NCBI RefSeq assembly: GCF_001401755.1
Contig: NZ_KQ474099.1
Coordinates: 427,247-491,246 of the forward strand
DNA: 64,000 bases
Reading direction: 5' to 3'
Origin: Aquimarina longa SW024
Lineage (GTDB): Bacteria; Bacteroidota; Bacteroidia; Flavobacteriales; Flavobacteriaceae
Part shown: positions 45,778 to 53,935 of the stretch, one piece after another
How the letters are laid out: each line of letters begins with the position of its first letter
Numbering within the stretch: the first letter of the stretch is position 1
Notes under the pieces: generated by a model
Told to the model about the DNA's origin: nothing
Seen by the model: only the letters and a program-made list of their open reading frames with translations
Database searches by the model: none
Translations under genes and position numbers: made by a program

Positions 45778-47089
45778 TAATCGTCAATTTCACTTGTTTT
45801 ATTCGTTTATTATCTAATGATTCGATCTTAAATGCATACCGATCTAATGTGATAATTTCACTTCGTTTAGGGAAACTCCCTGATATTTCAAGCAATAGCC
45901 CTGCAATAGTTTCTGCATCTCCTTTTTTACCTTCAAAAACACTATTATTTTCTATTTTCAATACTTTATAAAAATCTTTTAGTGCTGTTCTTCCTTCAAA
46001 AACGTAGTTCTGATCATCTAATTTTGAAAATATCAGATCTTCATCATCAAACTCATCACTAATATCACCTACGATTTCTTCAATTATATCTTCTAAAGAA
46101 ATTAAACCACTGGTTCCTCCATATTCATCAACAACAATAGCTAAATGATTCTTTTTTAACTTAAAGTCATTTAGCAGATCATCCAATTTCTTATTCTCTG
46201 GTACAAAATAAGGGCTTCTTAATAAGGCTATCCAATCAAAAGAGGTCTTGTTGATATATGGCAAGAGGTCTTTTACATAAAGTATTCCGATAACCTTATC
46301 AATACTATCTTCATATACAGGAATCCGAGAATATCCGTTTTTAATAATCTCGGGGATAATTTCTTTATATGCAGTGTCACTACTTAATGCAAAAATATCC
46401 ATCCGAGGGCGCATTACCTGCTTAGTATCGGTATTCCCAAAAGATACGATCCCTTCTAGTATTTTCTTTTCTTCATCTGTAGTATCTTTATCTGATGTCA
46501 ATTCTAACGCTTGTGACAACTGACCTACACTTAGATTAGATTTTTGTTTTCCTAATTGATTATGAATTCTAATCGTTACACTACGCATTGGGATACTAAT
46601 TGGAGAGATAATCCAATCCAAAAAGCCTAGTGGACGTGCCATAAGTTTTGCAAATTTTACTTTATTCCTACTAGCATATAACTTAGGTAATATCTCGCCA
46701 AATAACAAAATAACAAATGTTGCGACCCCTACTTCTACAACAAATCTTATATTTATCCATCCTAACAGAACATAATCAAGGTTACTAAAATAGATCTTAC
46801 CTAAAGCATCAAAAAGCAATACTATCGCAATATTTATAAAGTTGTTTGCTACTAATATTGTCGCCAATAATTTCTTAGGATGGTCTAATAATCTTGATAT
46901 TATTTTAAGATTTTTAGAAGCATTTTCTTCTTCTTTAAGATCTGCAGGAGTTAAAGAGAATAACGCTACTTCACTTCCGGATATTAATGCCGAAAAGGCA
47001 AGTAATATTATAAGCACAACCAAATTAATGGTCTGCACAACATCAAAAACAAGTACCGCAGTAAGCAAGGGTTCAGGATCAGGGTCCAA
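45758..47089 (-). CDS. gldE: Gliding motility-associated protein GldE
   Basis: 443-residue membrane protein with an N-terminal DUF21 (CNNM) domain of about four helices (18-180), a pair of CBS domains (about 215-340, VMRPRMDIFALSSDT and VIGILYVKDLLPY) and a C-terminal CorC/HlyC domain (about 355-440). This is the architecture of Mg/Co efflux-type proteins; in Flavobacterium the paralogue next to gldD is called GldE and supports GldD function. It starts 24 bp after ssb. Confidence 0.92.
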   Translation of the reverse strand: MDPDPEPLLTAVLVFDVVQTINLVVLIILLAFSALISGSEVALFSLTPADLKEEENASKNLKIISRLLDHPKKLLATILVANNFINIAIVLLFDALGKIYFSNLDYVLLGWINIRFVVEVGVATFVILLFGEILPKLYASRNKVKFAKLMARPLGFLDWIISPISIPMRSVTIRIHNQLGKQKSNLSVGQLSQALELTSDKDTTDEEKKILEGIVSFGNTDTKQVMRPRMDIFALSSDTAYKEIIPEIIKNGYSRIPVYEDSIDKVIGILYVKDLLPYINKTSFDWIALLRSPYFVPENKKLDDLLNDFKLKKNHLAIVVDEYGGTSGLISLEDIIEEIVGDISDEFDDEDLIFSKLDDQNYVFEGRTALKDFYKVLKIENNSVFEGKKGDAETIAGLLLEISGSFPKRSEIITLDRYAFKIESLDNKRIKQVKLTINEKERS

Positions 47090-47113
47090 ATTCTTTTTAT
47101 TTAATTAAACATA

Positions 47114-47569
47114 TCAGAATGGAAGATCGTCTTCTTCTACATCTGGTGAATTAGGTGATGCTATCTGCGAATCAACGGCAGATGCACCTGTATTATTTGA
47201 CTGAGACTTGGATTCATGAGGTTGATTCTCATTTTTAGGAGTAAGAAAGGTAAAATCAGTGCATTGTATTTCTGTACTATACCTATCTTTCCCTTGCTCG
47301 TCTTGCCATTTTCTGGTCTTAAGACGACCTTCTATATATACTTTATCTCCTTTGTTAAGGTATTTTTCGCAAATTTCTGCTGCTTTATTCCTTACTACAA
47401 TATTATGCCACTCTGTAGTATTTACTCGTTCTCCTGTACTTTTATTAACATAAGAATCATTAGTAGCAAGAGGAAATCTACCAATACAATTACCTCCTTC
47501 AAAATAATGCATCTTTACCTCATCTCCTGTATGCCCTATAAGCATTACTTTATTTAGTGTTCCAGACAT
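47114..47569 (-). CDS. ssb: Single-stranded DNA-binding protein
   Basis: 151-residue SSB with the N-terminal OB fold (about 1-105: LNKVMLIGHTGDEVKMHYFE, then NTTEWHNIVVRNKAAEICEKYLNKGDKVYIEGRL), a Ser/Asn-rich flexible linker, and the acidic docking tail VEEDDLPF that recruits repair and replication proteins. It is the first gene of the ssb-gldE-gldD run, with mutY 280 bp upstream. Confidence 0.96.
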   Translation of the reverse strand: MSGTLNKVMLIGHTGDEVKMHYFEGGNCIGRFPLATNDSYVNKSTGERVNTTEWHNIVVRNKAAEICEKYLNKGDKVYIEGRLKTRKWQDEQGKDRYSTEIQCTDFTFLTPKNENQPHESKSQSNNTGASAVDSQIASPNSPDVEEDDLPF

Positions 47570-47849
47570 TTATCTCTATAATTTATTATTGAAAGTTTAT
47601 TATTCACAAAGAAATAACAGACCTTAACAAATAACGCTATTAGAATACTTCTTATTTCTTAAAGTATCTAAAAAAAAATTGTTCTAAAGTAAATGTAATA
47701 AAAAAAAAGATTTCAAGTCTCCTCTCTTAGTTTATGTTTTAAACATTTTTTTTATAAATTATTGGTATTTAAGTTTTATAATTAATGATAACATCCGTTT
47801 CATTTAATCTTATCTAGAAACATCATAAAAATTTTCTATCTATAAAAGT

Positions 47850-48905
47850 TTATAAAAAAAATGATTCTATAAAATTACTTAATAAAATAGGAACTGGATA
47901 TCTATGAATCTCTTTACTATCCACTATATTGTGTGATTCCTCTATTTTAAGATGCATACCTATTTTTATGATATAAAATTTAGTGTACAAATGTTGATGG
48001 GATAATTTATGAAGTATTGGTTGGCTTTGATACTCCGTAATCTCATATTCCTGGTCTTCAATCATTTTCTGAAAAAGAGTATGGGATACAATCGAATCTT
48101 TATCTATAGGATCACTGCTTTCTATCAAAGGAAATTCATATAAACCCTGCCATATACCTTTACCTATTCTTTGCTGAATAATTGTTTGTTTATCGTTTAT
48201 GTAAAAAACCAAATAACTAAAATATCGTTTTTTAATTTTAATTTTTTTTAGTTTAACAGGTAATTTTTCTATGCTTCCATTTTTTAATGCTTCACAACTA
48301 TCATTTAATGGGCAAATACTACAATATGGTTTTTTTGGTTTACACTGTAGTGCTCCAAATTCCATAATAGCTTGATTATAATCAGCGGGATCATCATGGT
48401 CCATTAATGCTATTGCAAGTTCTTTAAACTCTTTTACCCCATCTGTACTATTAATAGGTGTTTCAATTCCAAAATACCGAGACAATACTCTATACACATT
48501 ACCATCAACTACAGGAACTGCTTCTTCATAACATATAGAAGCTATAGCACTAGCTGTATAATCACCAACTCCTTTTAGCTGTAGAAGGTCTTTATAAGTA
48601 GACGGAAAAATACCATTTAAATCATCTGCTACATACTTTGCAGTAGTATGTAAATTTCTGGCTCTGGAATAATATCCTAATCCTTGCCATAGTTTTAGCA
48701 CTTTTTCTTCACTTGCTTTTGCTAAATCAAATACTGTTGGAAAATTTTCAGTAAATGACATATAATACGGTAATCCTTGTGCTACTCTAGTCTGCTGAAG
48801 TATTATTTCACTAAGCCAAATATAATAAGGGTTTTTGGTTTCTCGCCACGGCATAGCTCTTTTATTCCATAAGTACCACGTAATGAGTTTTTTAGAAAAA
48901 ATCAT
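47850..48905 (-). CDS. mutY: A/G-specific adenine glycosylase MutY
   Basis: 351-residue repair enzyme that removes adenine opposite 8-oxoguanine. It has the catalytic glutamate region (LSEIILQQTRV), the helix-hairpin-helix LKGVGDYTASAIASICYEEAVPVVDGNV pattern (in about 110-140) with the catalytic Asp, the iron-sulfur cluster ligands (CKPKKPYCSICPLNDSC, C-x6-C-x2-C-x5-C, about 195-211), and a C-terminal NUDIX-like domain (about 230-345) that recognises 8-oxoguanine. Length is normal. Confidence 0.95.
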   Translation of the reverse strand: MIFSKKLITWYLWNKRAMPWRETKNPYYIWLSEIILQQTRVAQGLPYYMSFTENFPTVFDLAKASEEKVLKLWQGLGYYSRARNLHTTAKYVADDLNGIFPSTYKDLLQLKGVGDYTASAIASICYEEAVPVVDGNVYRVLSRYFGIETPINSTDGVKEFKELAIALMDHDDPADYNQAIMEFGALQCKPKKPYCSICPLNDSCEALKNGSIEKLPVKLKKIKIKKRYFSYLVFYINDKQTIIQQRIGKGIWQGLYEFPLIESSDPIDKDSIVSHTLFQKMIEDQEYEITEYQSQPILHKLSHQHLYTKFYIIKIGMHLKIEESHNIVDSKEIHRYPVPILLSNFIESFFL

Positions 48906-48924
48906 AATAATTTTATAAGATTTG

Positions 48925-48932
48925 CAAAATTA
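48925..48932 (-). promoter_or_regulatory. Putative -7 box of mutY
   Basis: TAATTTTG on the minus strand, 20 bp upstream of the mutY start, matches TAnnTTTG. No -33 TTG at the expected spacing. Confidence 0.4.
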
Positions 48933-48964
48933 AACGTTTAAAGATTAAAATATCATCTTAAGTA

Positions 48965-48996
48965 TTGATATTTTGGATTTTAAATTGTTATATTTG
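48965..48996 (+). promoter_or_regulatory. Promoter of the HU gene
   Basis: TTG (48965-48967), 21-nt spacer, TATATTTG (48989-48996). Good match to the Bacteroidota consensus; leader about 35 nt. Confidence 0.7.
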
Positions 48997-49035
48997 CCCC
49001 CTTGAAAATTTAAAAACCCCTAAATAGGTATTATA

Positions 49036-49326
49036 ATGACTAAAGCAGATATTGTAGCAAAAATTTCAGAAAAACTGGGAATAGAAAAAGGTGATGTTCA
49101 AGCAACTGTTGAAACTTTCATGGAAGAGGTAAAAAGTTCACTAGAAAGTGGAGACAATGTATACCTTAGAGGATTTGGTAGTTTTATCATAAAAACTAGA
49201 GCAGAAAAAACAGGTCGTAATATTTCTAAGAATACTACTATCAAAATTCCTGCACATAACATTCCTGCATTTAAGCCTGCAAAAATATTTGTAGAAGGTG
49301 TAAAAACTAATGTAGAAGTAAAGTAA
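49036..49326 (+). CDS. hup: HU/IHF-family DNA-binding protein
   Basis: 96-residue nucleoid protein that bends and compacts DNA as a dimer. The family signature GFGSFIIKTRAEKTGRNISKN (in part) lies at about 52-72, with the intercalating Pro in the IPAHNIPAFKP arm. N-terminal helices MTKADIVAKISEKLG are typical. It is followed at 34 bp by a gene for a 29-residue basic protein, with one terminator after both. Confidence 0.95.
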   Translation: MTKADIVAKISEKLGIEKGDVQATVETFMEEVKSSLESGDNVYLRGFGSFIIKTRAEKTGRNISKNTTIKIPAHNIPAFKPAKIFVEGVKTNVEVK

Positions 49327-49360
49327 GTAAATAAATTATAACCATAAAAAAATACACACT

Positions 49361-49450
49361 ATGCCAAGTGGTAAAAAACGTAAAAGACACAAGGTAGCTA
49401 CGCACAAGCGTAAAAAAAGAAGAAGAGCAAACCGCCATAAGAAAAAGTAG
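49361..49450 (+). CDS. 29-residue highly basic protein (ribosome-associated type)
   Basis: A very short gene: the product starts MPSGKKRKRHKVATHKRKK and ends in NRHKKK, with 19 Lys or Arg and 3 or 4 His among 29 residues and no acidic residue. The start has a clean ATG, the intrinsic terminator overlaps the stop codon, and the gene stands between HU and rng, a place where Bacteroidota carry the same tiny gene. Such composition fits a small ribosomal or RNA-binding protein; a specific ribosomal name is not assigned here. Easily missed by gene callers with a length cut-off. Confidence 0.85.
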   Translation: MPSGKKRKRHKVATHKRKKRRRANRHKKK

Positions 49451-49468
49451 TTCCTAACTACTTTTTTT
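49442..49468 (+). terminator. Intrinsic terminator overlapping the small basic gene stop
   Basis: AAAAAGTAGTT / AACTACTTTTT with a 3-nt loop, followed by further T residues. The left arm includes the last codons and the TAG stop. Confidence 0.85.
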
Positions 49469-49617
49469 ATTTAAAAGCTAAGTTCTTTGAAATCGAAATA
49501 AAGCATCATATCACTACCGATATTATATATGTTTTATTTCAATGGGATTTTAAAAAATTCCTGTGAAAAAATTGTTTAATCCATTCCGGTAACTATCGGG
49601 ATAAAAATCTAATCAGA

Positions 49618-51156
49618 GTGAACAACGAATTGATCATTAGGTCAGGTTCCTCTACGGATTTTGCCTTATTAAAGGATGGAAAACTAGTTGAATTACATAA
49701 AGAAGAGGATGACAGTGATTTTGCGGTAGGTGATATTTTTATTGCCAAAATCCGTAAATCTGTCCCAGGTTTAAATGCCGCATTTGTTAATGTAGGCTAT
49801 GAAAAAGATGCATTTTTGCATTATCATGATCTTGGTCCTCAAATATCTTCTTTACTTAAATTCATAAAACGTGTAAGCACAGGTAAATTAAAAAATTATT
49901 CTCTTAAGGATTTTCCTTTTGAGAACGATATTGATAAACACGGTACTATTACCAATGTGTTAAAATCAAATCAATCACTATTAGTACAAATAGTAAAGGA
50001 ACCGATATCTACCAAAGGCCCTCGAATTAGCTCAGAGCTTTCAATTGCAGGTAGATACATTGTTTTAGTCCCTTTTTCTAATCGAATTTCTATTTCACAG
50101 AAAATAGAATCCACAGAAGAAAAAGAACGACTAAAGAGACTCGTAAAGAGTATTAAACCTAAAGGTTTCGGAATTATTGTACGTACAGTAGCAGAAGGCA
50201 AAAAAGTAGCAGAACTAGACAAAGATTTACAAAATCTAATCGGGCGATGGGAAAATATGTGTAAAAAACTGTATAAAGCCCATCATCCATCAAAAGTACT
50301 AGGTGAAATGAATAGAGCATCTTCTATATTAAGAGATGTTTTTAATGACACTTTTACTTCTATTATTGTAGATGATGAAGATCTCTGCAATAGAATTAAA
50401 GAGTATCTGCAAGAAATTGCTCCAAAAAAGGAATCAATTGTAAAACTTCATAATCCTAAAATACCAATTTTTGAAAAACATGGTATTGAACGGCAAATCA
50501 AAACAAGTTTTGGCAAGACGGTATCTATGAGTAAGGGCGCCTATTTAGTTATCGAGCATACAGAAGCAATGCATGTAATCGATGTAAACAGCGGCAACCG
50601 GTCTAATAAAGCCAAAAACCAAGAAGATACTGCACTAGAAGTAAATTTAATTAGTGCAGCTGAAGTAGCTCGTCAATTACGTCTTAGAGATATGGGAGGT
50701 ATTATTGTAGTCGATTTTATCGATATGAATAATGCAGACAATCGTAGAACACTCTTCAATCAATTGAGAGAAGAGATGAAAGATGACAGAGCGAAACATA
50801 AAATTTTACCGCCAAGTAAATTTGGCTTGATTCAAATTACACGACAACGTGTTCGACCAGAAATGAATATCAAAACCCGTGAGGTAGATCCAAACGGAAC
50901 AAATGGCGAAGTTGAGGCGCCTATAGTTTTGTTAGAAAAAATGAAGGTTGAATTAGAAAAATTAATTAAAAAAGATCATAAAAAGATAACGCTAAGTGCA
51001 CATCCTTTTATTGCAGCTTTTTTAACAAAAGGATTTCCATCCACCCGATCTAAATGGTATTTAAACTATAAACGATGGGTAAAAATTGTACCTAGAGACG
51101 CTTACACGTATTTAGAATATCATTTTCACGATAAAAATGGTGAATTGATAAAATAA
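49618..51156 (+). CDS. rng: Ribonuclease E/G family protein
   Basis: 512-residue endoribonuclease for rRNA processing and mRNA decay. It has an S1-like RNA-binding domain near the N-terminus (about 38-130), the catalytic DNase I-like core with HVIDVNSGNRSNKAKN and VVDFIDMNNADNR carrying the metal-binding aspartates (near 320 and 366), and no long C-terminal scaffold, so it is of the RNase G size. The frame begins at a GTG (VNNELIIRSGSSTDFALLKDG); no nearby ATG gives the family N-terminus. The zinc-link cysteines of RNase E are absent. Confidence 0.93.
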   Translation: MNNELIIRSGSSTDFALLKDGKLVELHKEEDDSDFAVGDIFIAKIRKSVPGLNAAFVNVGYEKDAFLHYHDLGPQISSLLKFIKRVSTGKLKNYSLKDFPFENDIDKHGTITNVLKSNQSLLVQIVKEPISTKGPRISSELSIAGRYIVLVPFSNRISISQKIESTEEKERLKRLVKSIKPKGFGIIVRTVAEGKKVAELDKDLQNLIGRWENMCKKLYKAHHPSKVLGEMNRASSILRDVFNDTFTSIIVDDEDLCNRIKEYLQEIAPKKESIVKLHNPKIPIFEKHGIERQIKTSFGKTVSMSKGAYLVIEHTEAMHVIDVNSGNRSNKAKNQEDTALEVNLISAAEVARQLRLRDMGGIIVVDFIDMNNADNRRTLFNQLREEMKDDRAKHKILPPSKFGLIQITRQRVRPEMNIKTREVDPNGTNGEVEAPIVLLEKMKVELEKLIKKDHKKITLSAHPFIAAFLTKGFPSTRSKWYLNYKRWVKIVPRDAYTYLEYHFHDKNGELIK

Positions 51157-51159
51157 AGT

Positions 51160-51193
51160 AAAACCCGACCTTGTAAAAGTGTCGGGTTTTTTT
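51160..51193 (+). terminator. Intrinsic terminator after rng
   Basis: AAAACCCGAC / GTCGGGTTTT with an 11-nt loop and a T-run, directly after the rng stop codon. Confidence 0.9.
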
Positions 51194-51434
51194 ATTTCTT
51201 TTTTTGAGTTTCCTCATAGCTATGTTACGATAAGGCTAAGAAAACACTGTTTTTTTGCTGTATTAAATCCTACATCTTCTGCTATAGCCTTGATTGTGAA
51301 TCTTCTGTTCAGACAAATAGTTCACACAATATGATTAGTAATCAATATAAATAAACTTATCACAGACAAAATCAAAAACTACATGGAACAACATCTTAAT
51401 AGATCCTTACTTTTTCTATCAAAATTCATTGTTC

Positions 51435-53600
51435 TTATTCTGGTTGATACTCAGGGTGCCCTGTCTGCCAAAAAGCAAAAGATAATGCATTGGCATATAA
51501 TTCATATGCTTTAAGCTTTGTATTATTCATCCCGCCATGACCCGATTCATAATCGACGGCAAAAAGAGTCGGGTGATCAGCACTATTATATGCTTGCAAT
51601 CTTGCCACAAATTTTGCAGGATCCCAAACGACTACTCTACCATCTTTTACCCCAGCTGTTACTAGTGTCGCAGGGTATTCTACATTTTTCTTAATATGAT
51701 GATATACATCCATTGCTAGGAGTGCCTCAAATTCTTCTTTTATTTTTACTGTTCCAAATTCTTTAATATTATTAGCTCCATTAGTTCGGGTTTCACACCT
51801 TAGCATATTTACTGCAGGCGAAACTAACACTACCGCGGCATAAAGATCAGGACGTTCTGTCATAGCTCTACCCGCCATAATTCCACCAGCACTAGTACCC
51901 CATATAGCTGATTTCTCTGAAGAAGTATACCTTTCTTTAATCATATACTTAGTACACGCAATCATATCTTTCCATGTATTAAATTTTGTAGTTTTAAAGC
52001 CTGCTTTGTGCCAAGTTTCTCCTTTTTCTCCACCGCCACGTACATGGGCGATAGCTAGTATACCACCTTCTGTAACCCAGCTTAAAAAACCTGTTGAGAA
52101 AAAAGGTCCTGTAGAATATCCATAAGAACCATAACCATAAAACAATGTAGAGCTACTTCCATCTTTTTTTATTCCTTTTTTATAAATAATAGACATTGGA
52201 ACCATAACTCCATCATGAGAAGTCACTTCAACCTCTTCTACTATTAGATCCTGAAAATCTTTATAATGAGATAATGGATCAAGATGTAAGCTCTTAAATG
52301 TATTCTTATCAAAATCATATTCATAAGAGGTATTGTCTTTTATCCAACCATAGGTAGAAACTTGCAAAAAATCATACTTAGGTCCCTTAGAGCTAATCCC
52401 TATTTTTCCTGAGGGATTTGGTATTTCAATTTCTTTTTCTTTCCCTTCTATGAAGTGATATAATTTTGCTTCTACTCCATTTTTTACCCTCACAAAAAAG
52501 ATTCCATCTTTAGTCACTTCAAAATCTTTAATCACCCCATCATTGCTTTCAGGAATCAAAATTTCTGGTGTTTCAAAATCTGGATTAATCATAGATGTTT
52601 TTGCTATATGATAATTAGAGCTATTCTTGGCTGATAAAAAGAGTATATCATTATTAACTAAAACCACTTTCTCTACCATATCTGATTGTTGATACAACAA
52701 CTCCCAAGATGTTTCATCAGTGAGTAAATCTTCTTTAGCTTTAAAATACATGTCCTTAAAAGAAGATGAGCCACTTACCTCAGCAAACACAAATGCATCG
52801 TAATCCTTGTATATATGTACTAGTGGGTAGTCTTCAGGTTTAAGATTTAATACTGGATTATTTGTTTTTGAGAACACCTCTTGTAATTCCTCAGAATCAC
52901 TACCCAGTATATATACTACAGATTTTGAGTTTAAACCATAGGTAGGATCTTTAGTATCAACCAAAGGAAAATATAGATATATAAATCCCGAATTATCTGG
53001 CAACCATTGTAACCCTCCTATATTAGGATTACAATTTTTAACCACTCCTGATAGTACACTATTTGTTTTTACATCAATTACAAAGACATCAGAAATTTCT
53101 TCTCCTTGCTTTGATAGGCTCACTGCTATCTTTTTTCCATCCCAATCGGGTTGTATATAGTTGATAACATACTTGTCTTCAGAATTCTTCTTATATTGAT
53201 AAGGATCATATAATAAAATCTCTTCTGCATCAATATCGGGTCGATAATATAATTTCCCTATATCTTCCCTTGCCATGGTCTTTATATAAAAATAGCTCCC
53301 ATTTGCAGTACTGGTAATATTGCTTACTTGATATGCTTTTTCTTGATCAAATTCTTTTTGTTTATCAATCAAAAATTGTCGTTTAGGTATCGTATTAAGA
53401 GTCTTAAATGCAAGGTCACTTTGTGCTTCTAGCCAATCAACGACTGTAGAATCCTCTAAGTTTTCTATATTTCTATATGGGTCTTCTACCTTTTGGTCAT
53501 GATATATATCTATTGCCATGACTCCATCTATTATAGATGTTTTTTTGACTTTATTAGTACACGATACCAACAAAAAAAGTATTGTTATTTTTTTAACCAT
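51435..53600 (-). CDS. Prolyl oligopeptidase (S9) lipoprotein, next to lanthipeptide-type precursor
   Basis: 721-residue serine peptidase of family S9A. It has a lipoprotein signal peptide (LLVSC, Cys14), an N-terminal beta-propeller (about 75-440) and a C-terminal alpha/beta-hydrolase domain with the full triad: Ser570 in WGTSAGGIM, Asp653 in GVKDGRVVVWD and His688 in YESGHGGMN. These enzymes cut after proline in peptides of up to about 30 residues. It starts 30 bp after the stop of the precursor peptide gene (53631-53780) on the same strand, so it is probably co-expressed with it. A role in maturing or degrading the modified peptide is inferred; a general peptidase placed there by chance is the alternative. 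Confidence 0.9.
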   Translation of the reverse strand: MVKKITILFLLVSCTNKVKKTSIIDGVMAIDIYHDQKVEDPYRNIENLEDSTVVDWLEAQSDLAFKTLNTIPKRQFLIDKQKEFDQEKAYQVSNITSTANGSYFYIKTMAREDIGKLYYRPDIDAEEILLYDPYQYKKNSEDKYVINYIQPDWDGKKIAVSLSKQGEEISDVFVIDVKTNSVLSGVVKNCNPNIGGLQWLPDNSGFIYLYFPLVDTKDPTYGLNSKSVVYILGSDSEELQEVFSKTNNPVLNLKPEDYPLVHIYKDYDAFVFAEVSGSSSFKDMYFKAKEDLLTDETSWELLYQQSDMVEKVVLVNNDILFLSAKNSSNYHIAKTSMINPDFETPEILIPESNDGVIKDFEVTKDGIFFVRVKNGVEAKLYHFIEGKEKEIEIPNPSGKIGISSKGPKYDFLQVSTYGWIKDNTSYEYDFDKNTFKSLHLDPLSHYKDFQDLIVEEVEVTSHDGVMVPMSIIYKKGIKKDGSSSTLFYGYGSYGYSTGPFFSTGFLSWVTEGGILAIAHVRGGGEKGETWHKAGFKTTKFNTWKDMIACTKYMIKERYTSSEKSAIWGTSAGGIMAGRAMTERPDLYAAVVLVSPAVNMLRCETRTNGANNIKEFGTVKIKEEFEALLAMDVYHHIKKNVEYPATLVTAGVKDGRVVVWDPAKFVARLQAYNSADHPTLFAVDYESGHGGMNNTKLKAYELYANALSFAFWQTGHPEYQPE

Positions 53601-53630
53601 ACCAAGATTTTATTATTCAGTACTATAATT

Positions 53631-53780
53631 TTATTGAATTGCATTAGGGTTTAACAAATTATTAGGTCCACAGATAGGATCAGTTCTCTGATGGCTCATA
53701 CCTCCTCCTGCTTGTACTTTTACTAATTCTTCTTTAGATAATATGGTAATTTTTGTTTTGTTTAAACTAAGCTTCTTCAT
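53631..53780 (-). CDS. Class I lanthipeptide-type precursor peptide (leftward module)
   Basis: 49-residue peptide. The leader (about 1-26) starts MKKLSLNKTKITILSKEEL and ends VQAGG, the pattern of Bacteroidota class I lanthipeptide leaders. The core (about 23 residues) is unusual: one Cys (37), Ser29 and Thr33 as the only residues a LanB could dehydrate, three prolines (35, 39, 45) and a tail rich in Asn. At most one (methyl)lanthionine ring is possible; Thr33 to Cys37 would enclose DPI. It lies between the TPR/AraC regulator gene and the prolyl oligopeptidase gene, and a promoter box and tandem repeats lie directly upstream. Too short for standard gene calling. Confidence 0.88.
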   Translation of the reverse strand: MKKLSLNKTKITILSKEELVKVQAGGGMSHQRTDPICGPNNLLNPNAIQ

Positions 53781-53818
53781 GTTAAGTTTGTTTATGTGAG
53801 TATTAATTAATGATGAAG

Positions 53819-53826
53819 CAAATATA
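53819..53826 (-). promoter_or_regulatory. Putative -7 box of precursor peptide gene
   Basis: TATATTTG on the minus strand, 38 bp upstream of the precursor start. The -33 region lacks a good TTG, which fits a promoter that needs an activator. Confidence 0.6.
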
Positions 53827-53874
53827 ACGGCAAAAACTCAAAACCATCCCTACAATTAAGCCCTTCTCGTCTGG

Positions 53875-53909
53875 ATTCCTGAATTCAGAGTCAATATTCC
53901 TGAATTCAG
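53875..53909. promoter_or_regulatory. Tandem 14-bp direct repeat with 21-bp period
   Basis: ATTCCTGAATTCAG occurs twice exactly (53875-53888 and 53896-53909), 7 bp apart. The 21-bp period is two turns of DNA, the spacing typical of paired AraC-family half-sites, and the AraC-type regulator gene ends 27 bp away. It lies about 50 bp upstream of the precursor promoter box. Confidence 0.65.
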
Positions 53910-53935
53910 ATTTAGCAAATTACACATACATTACT

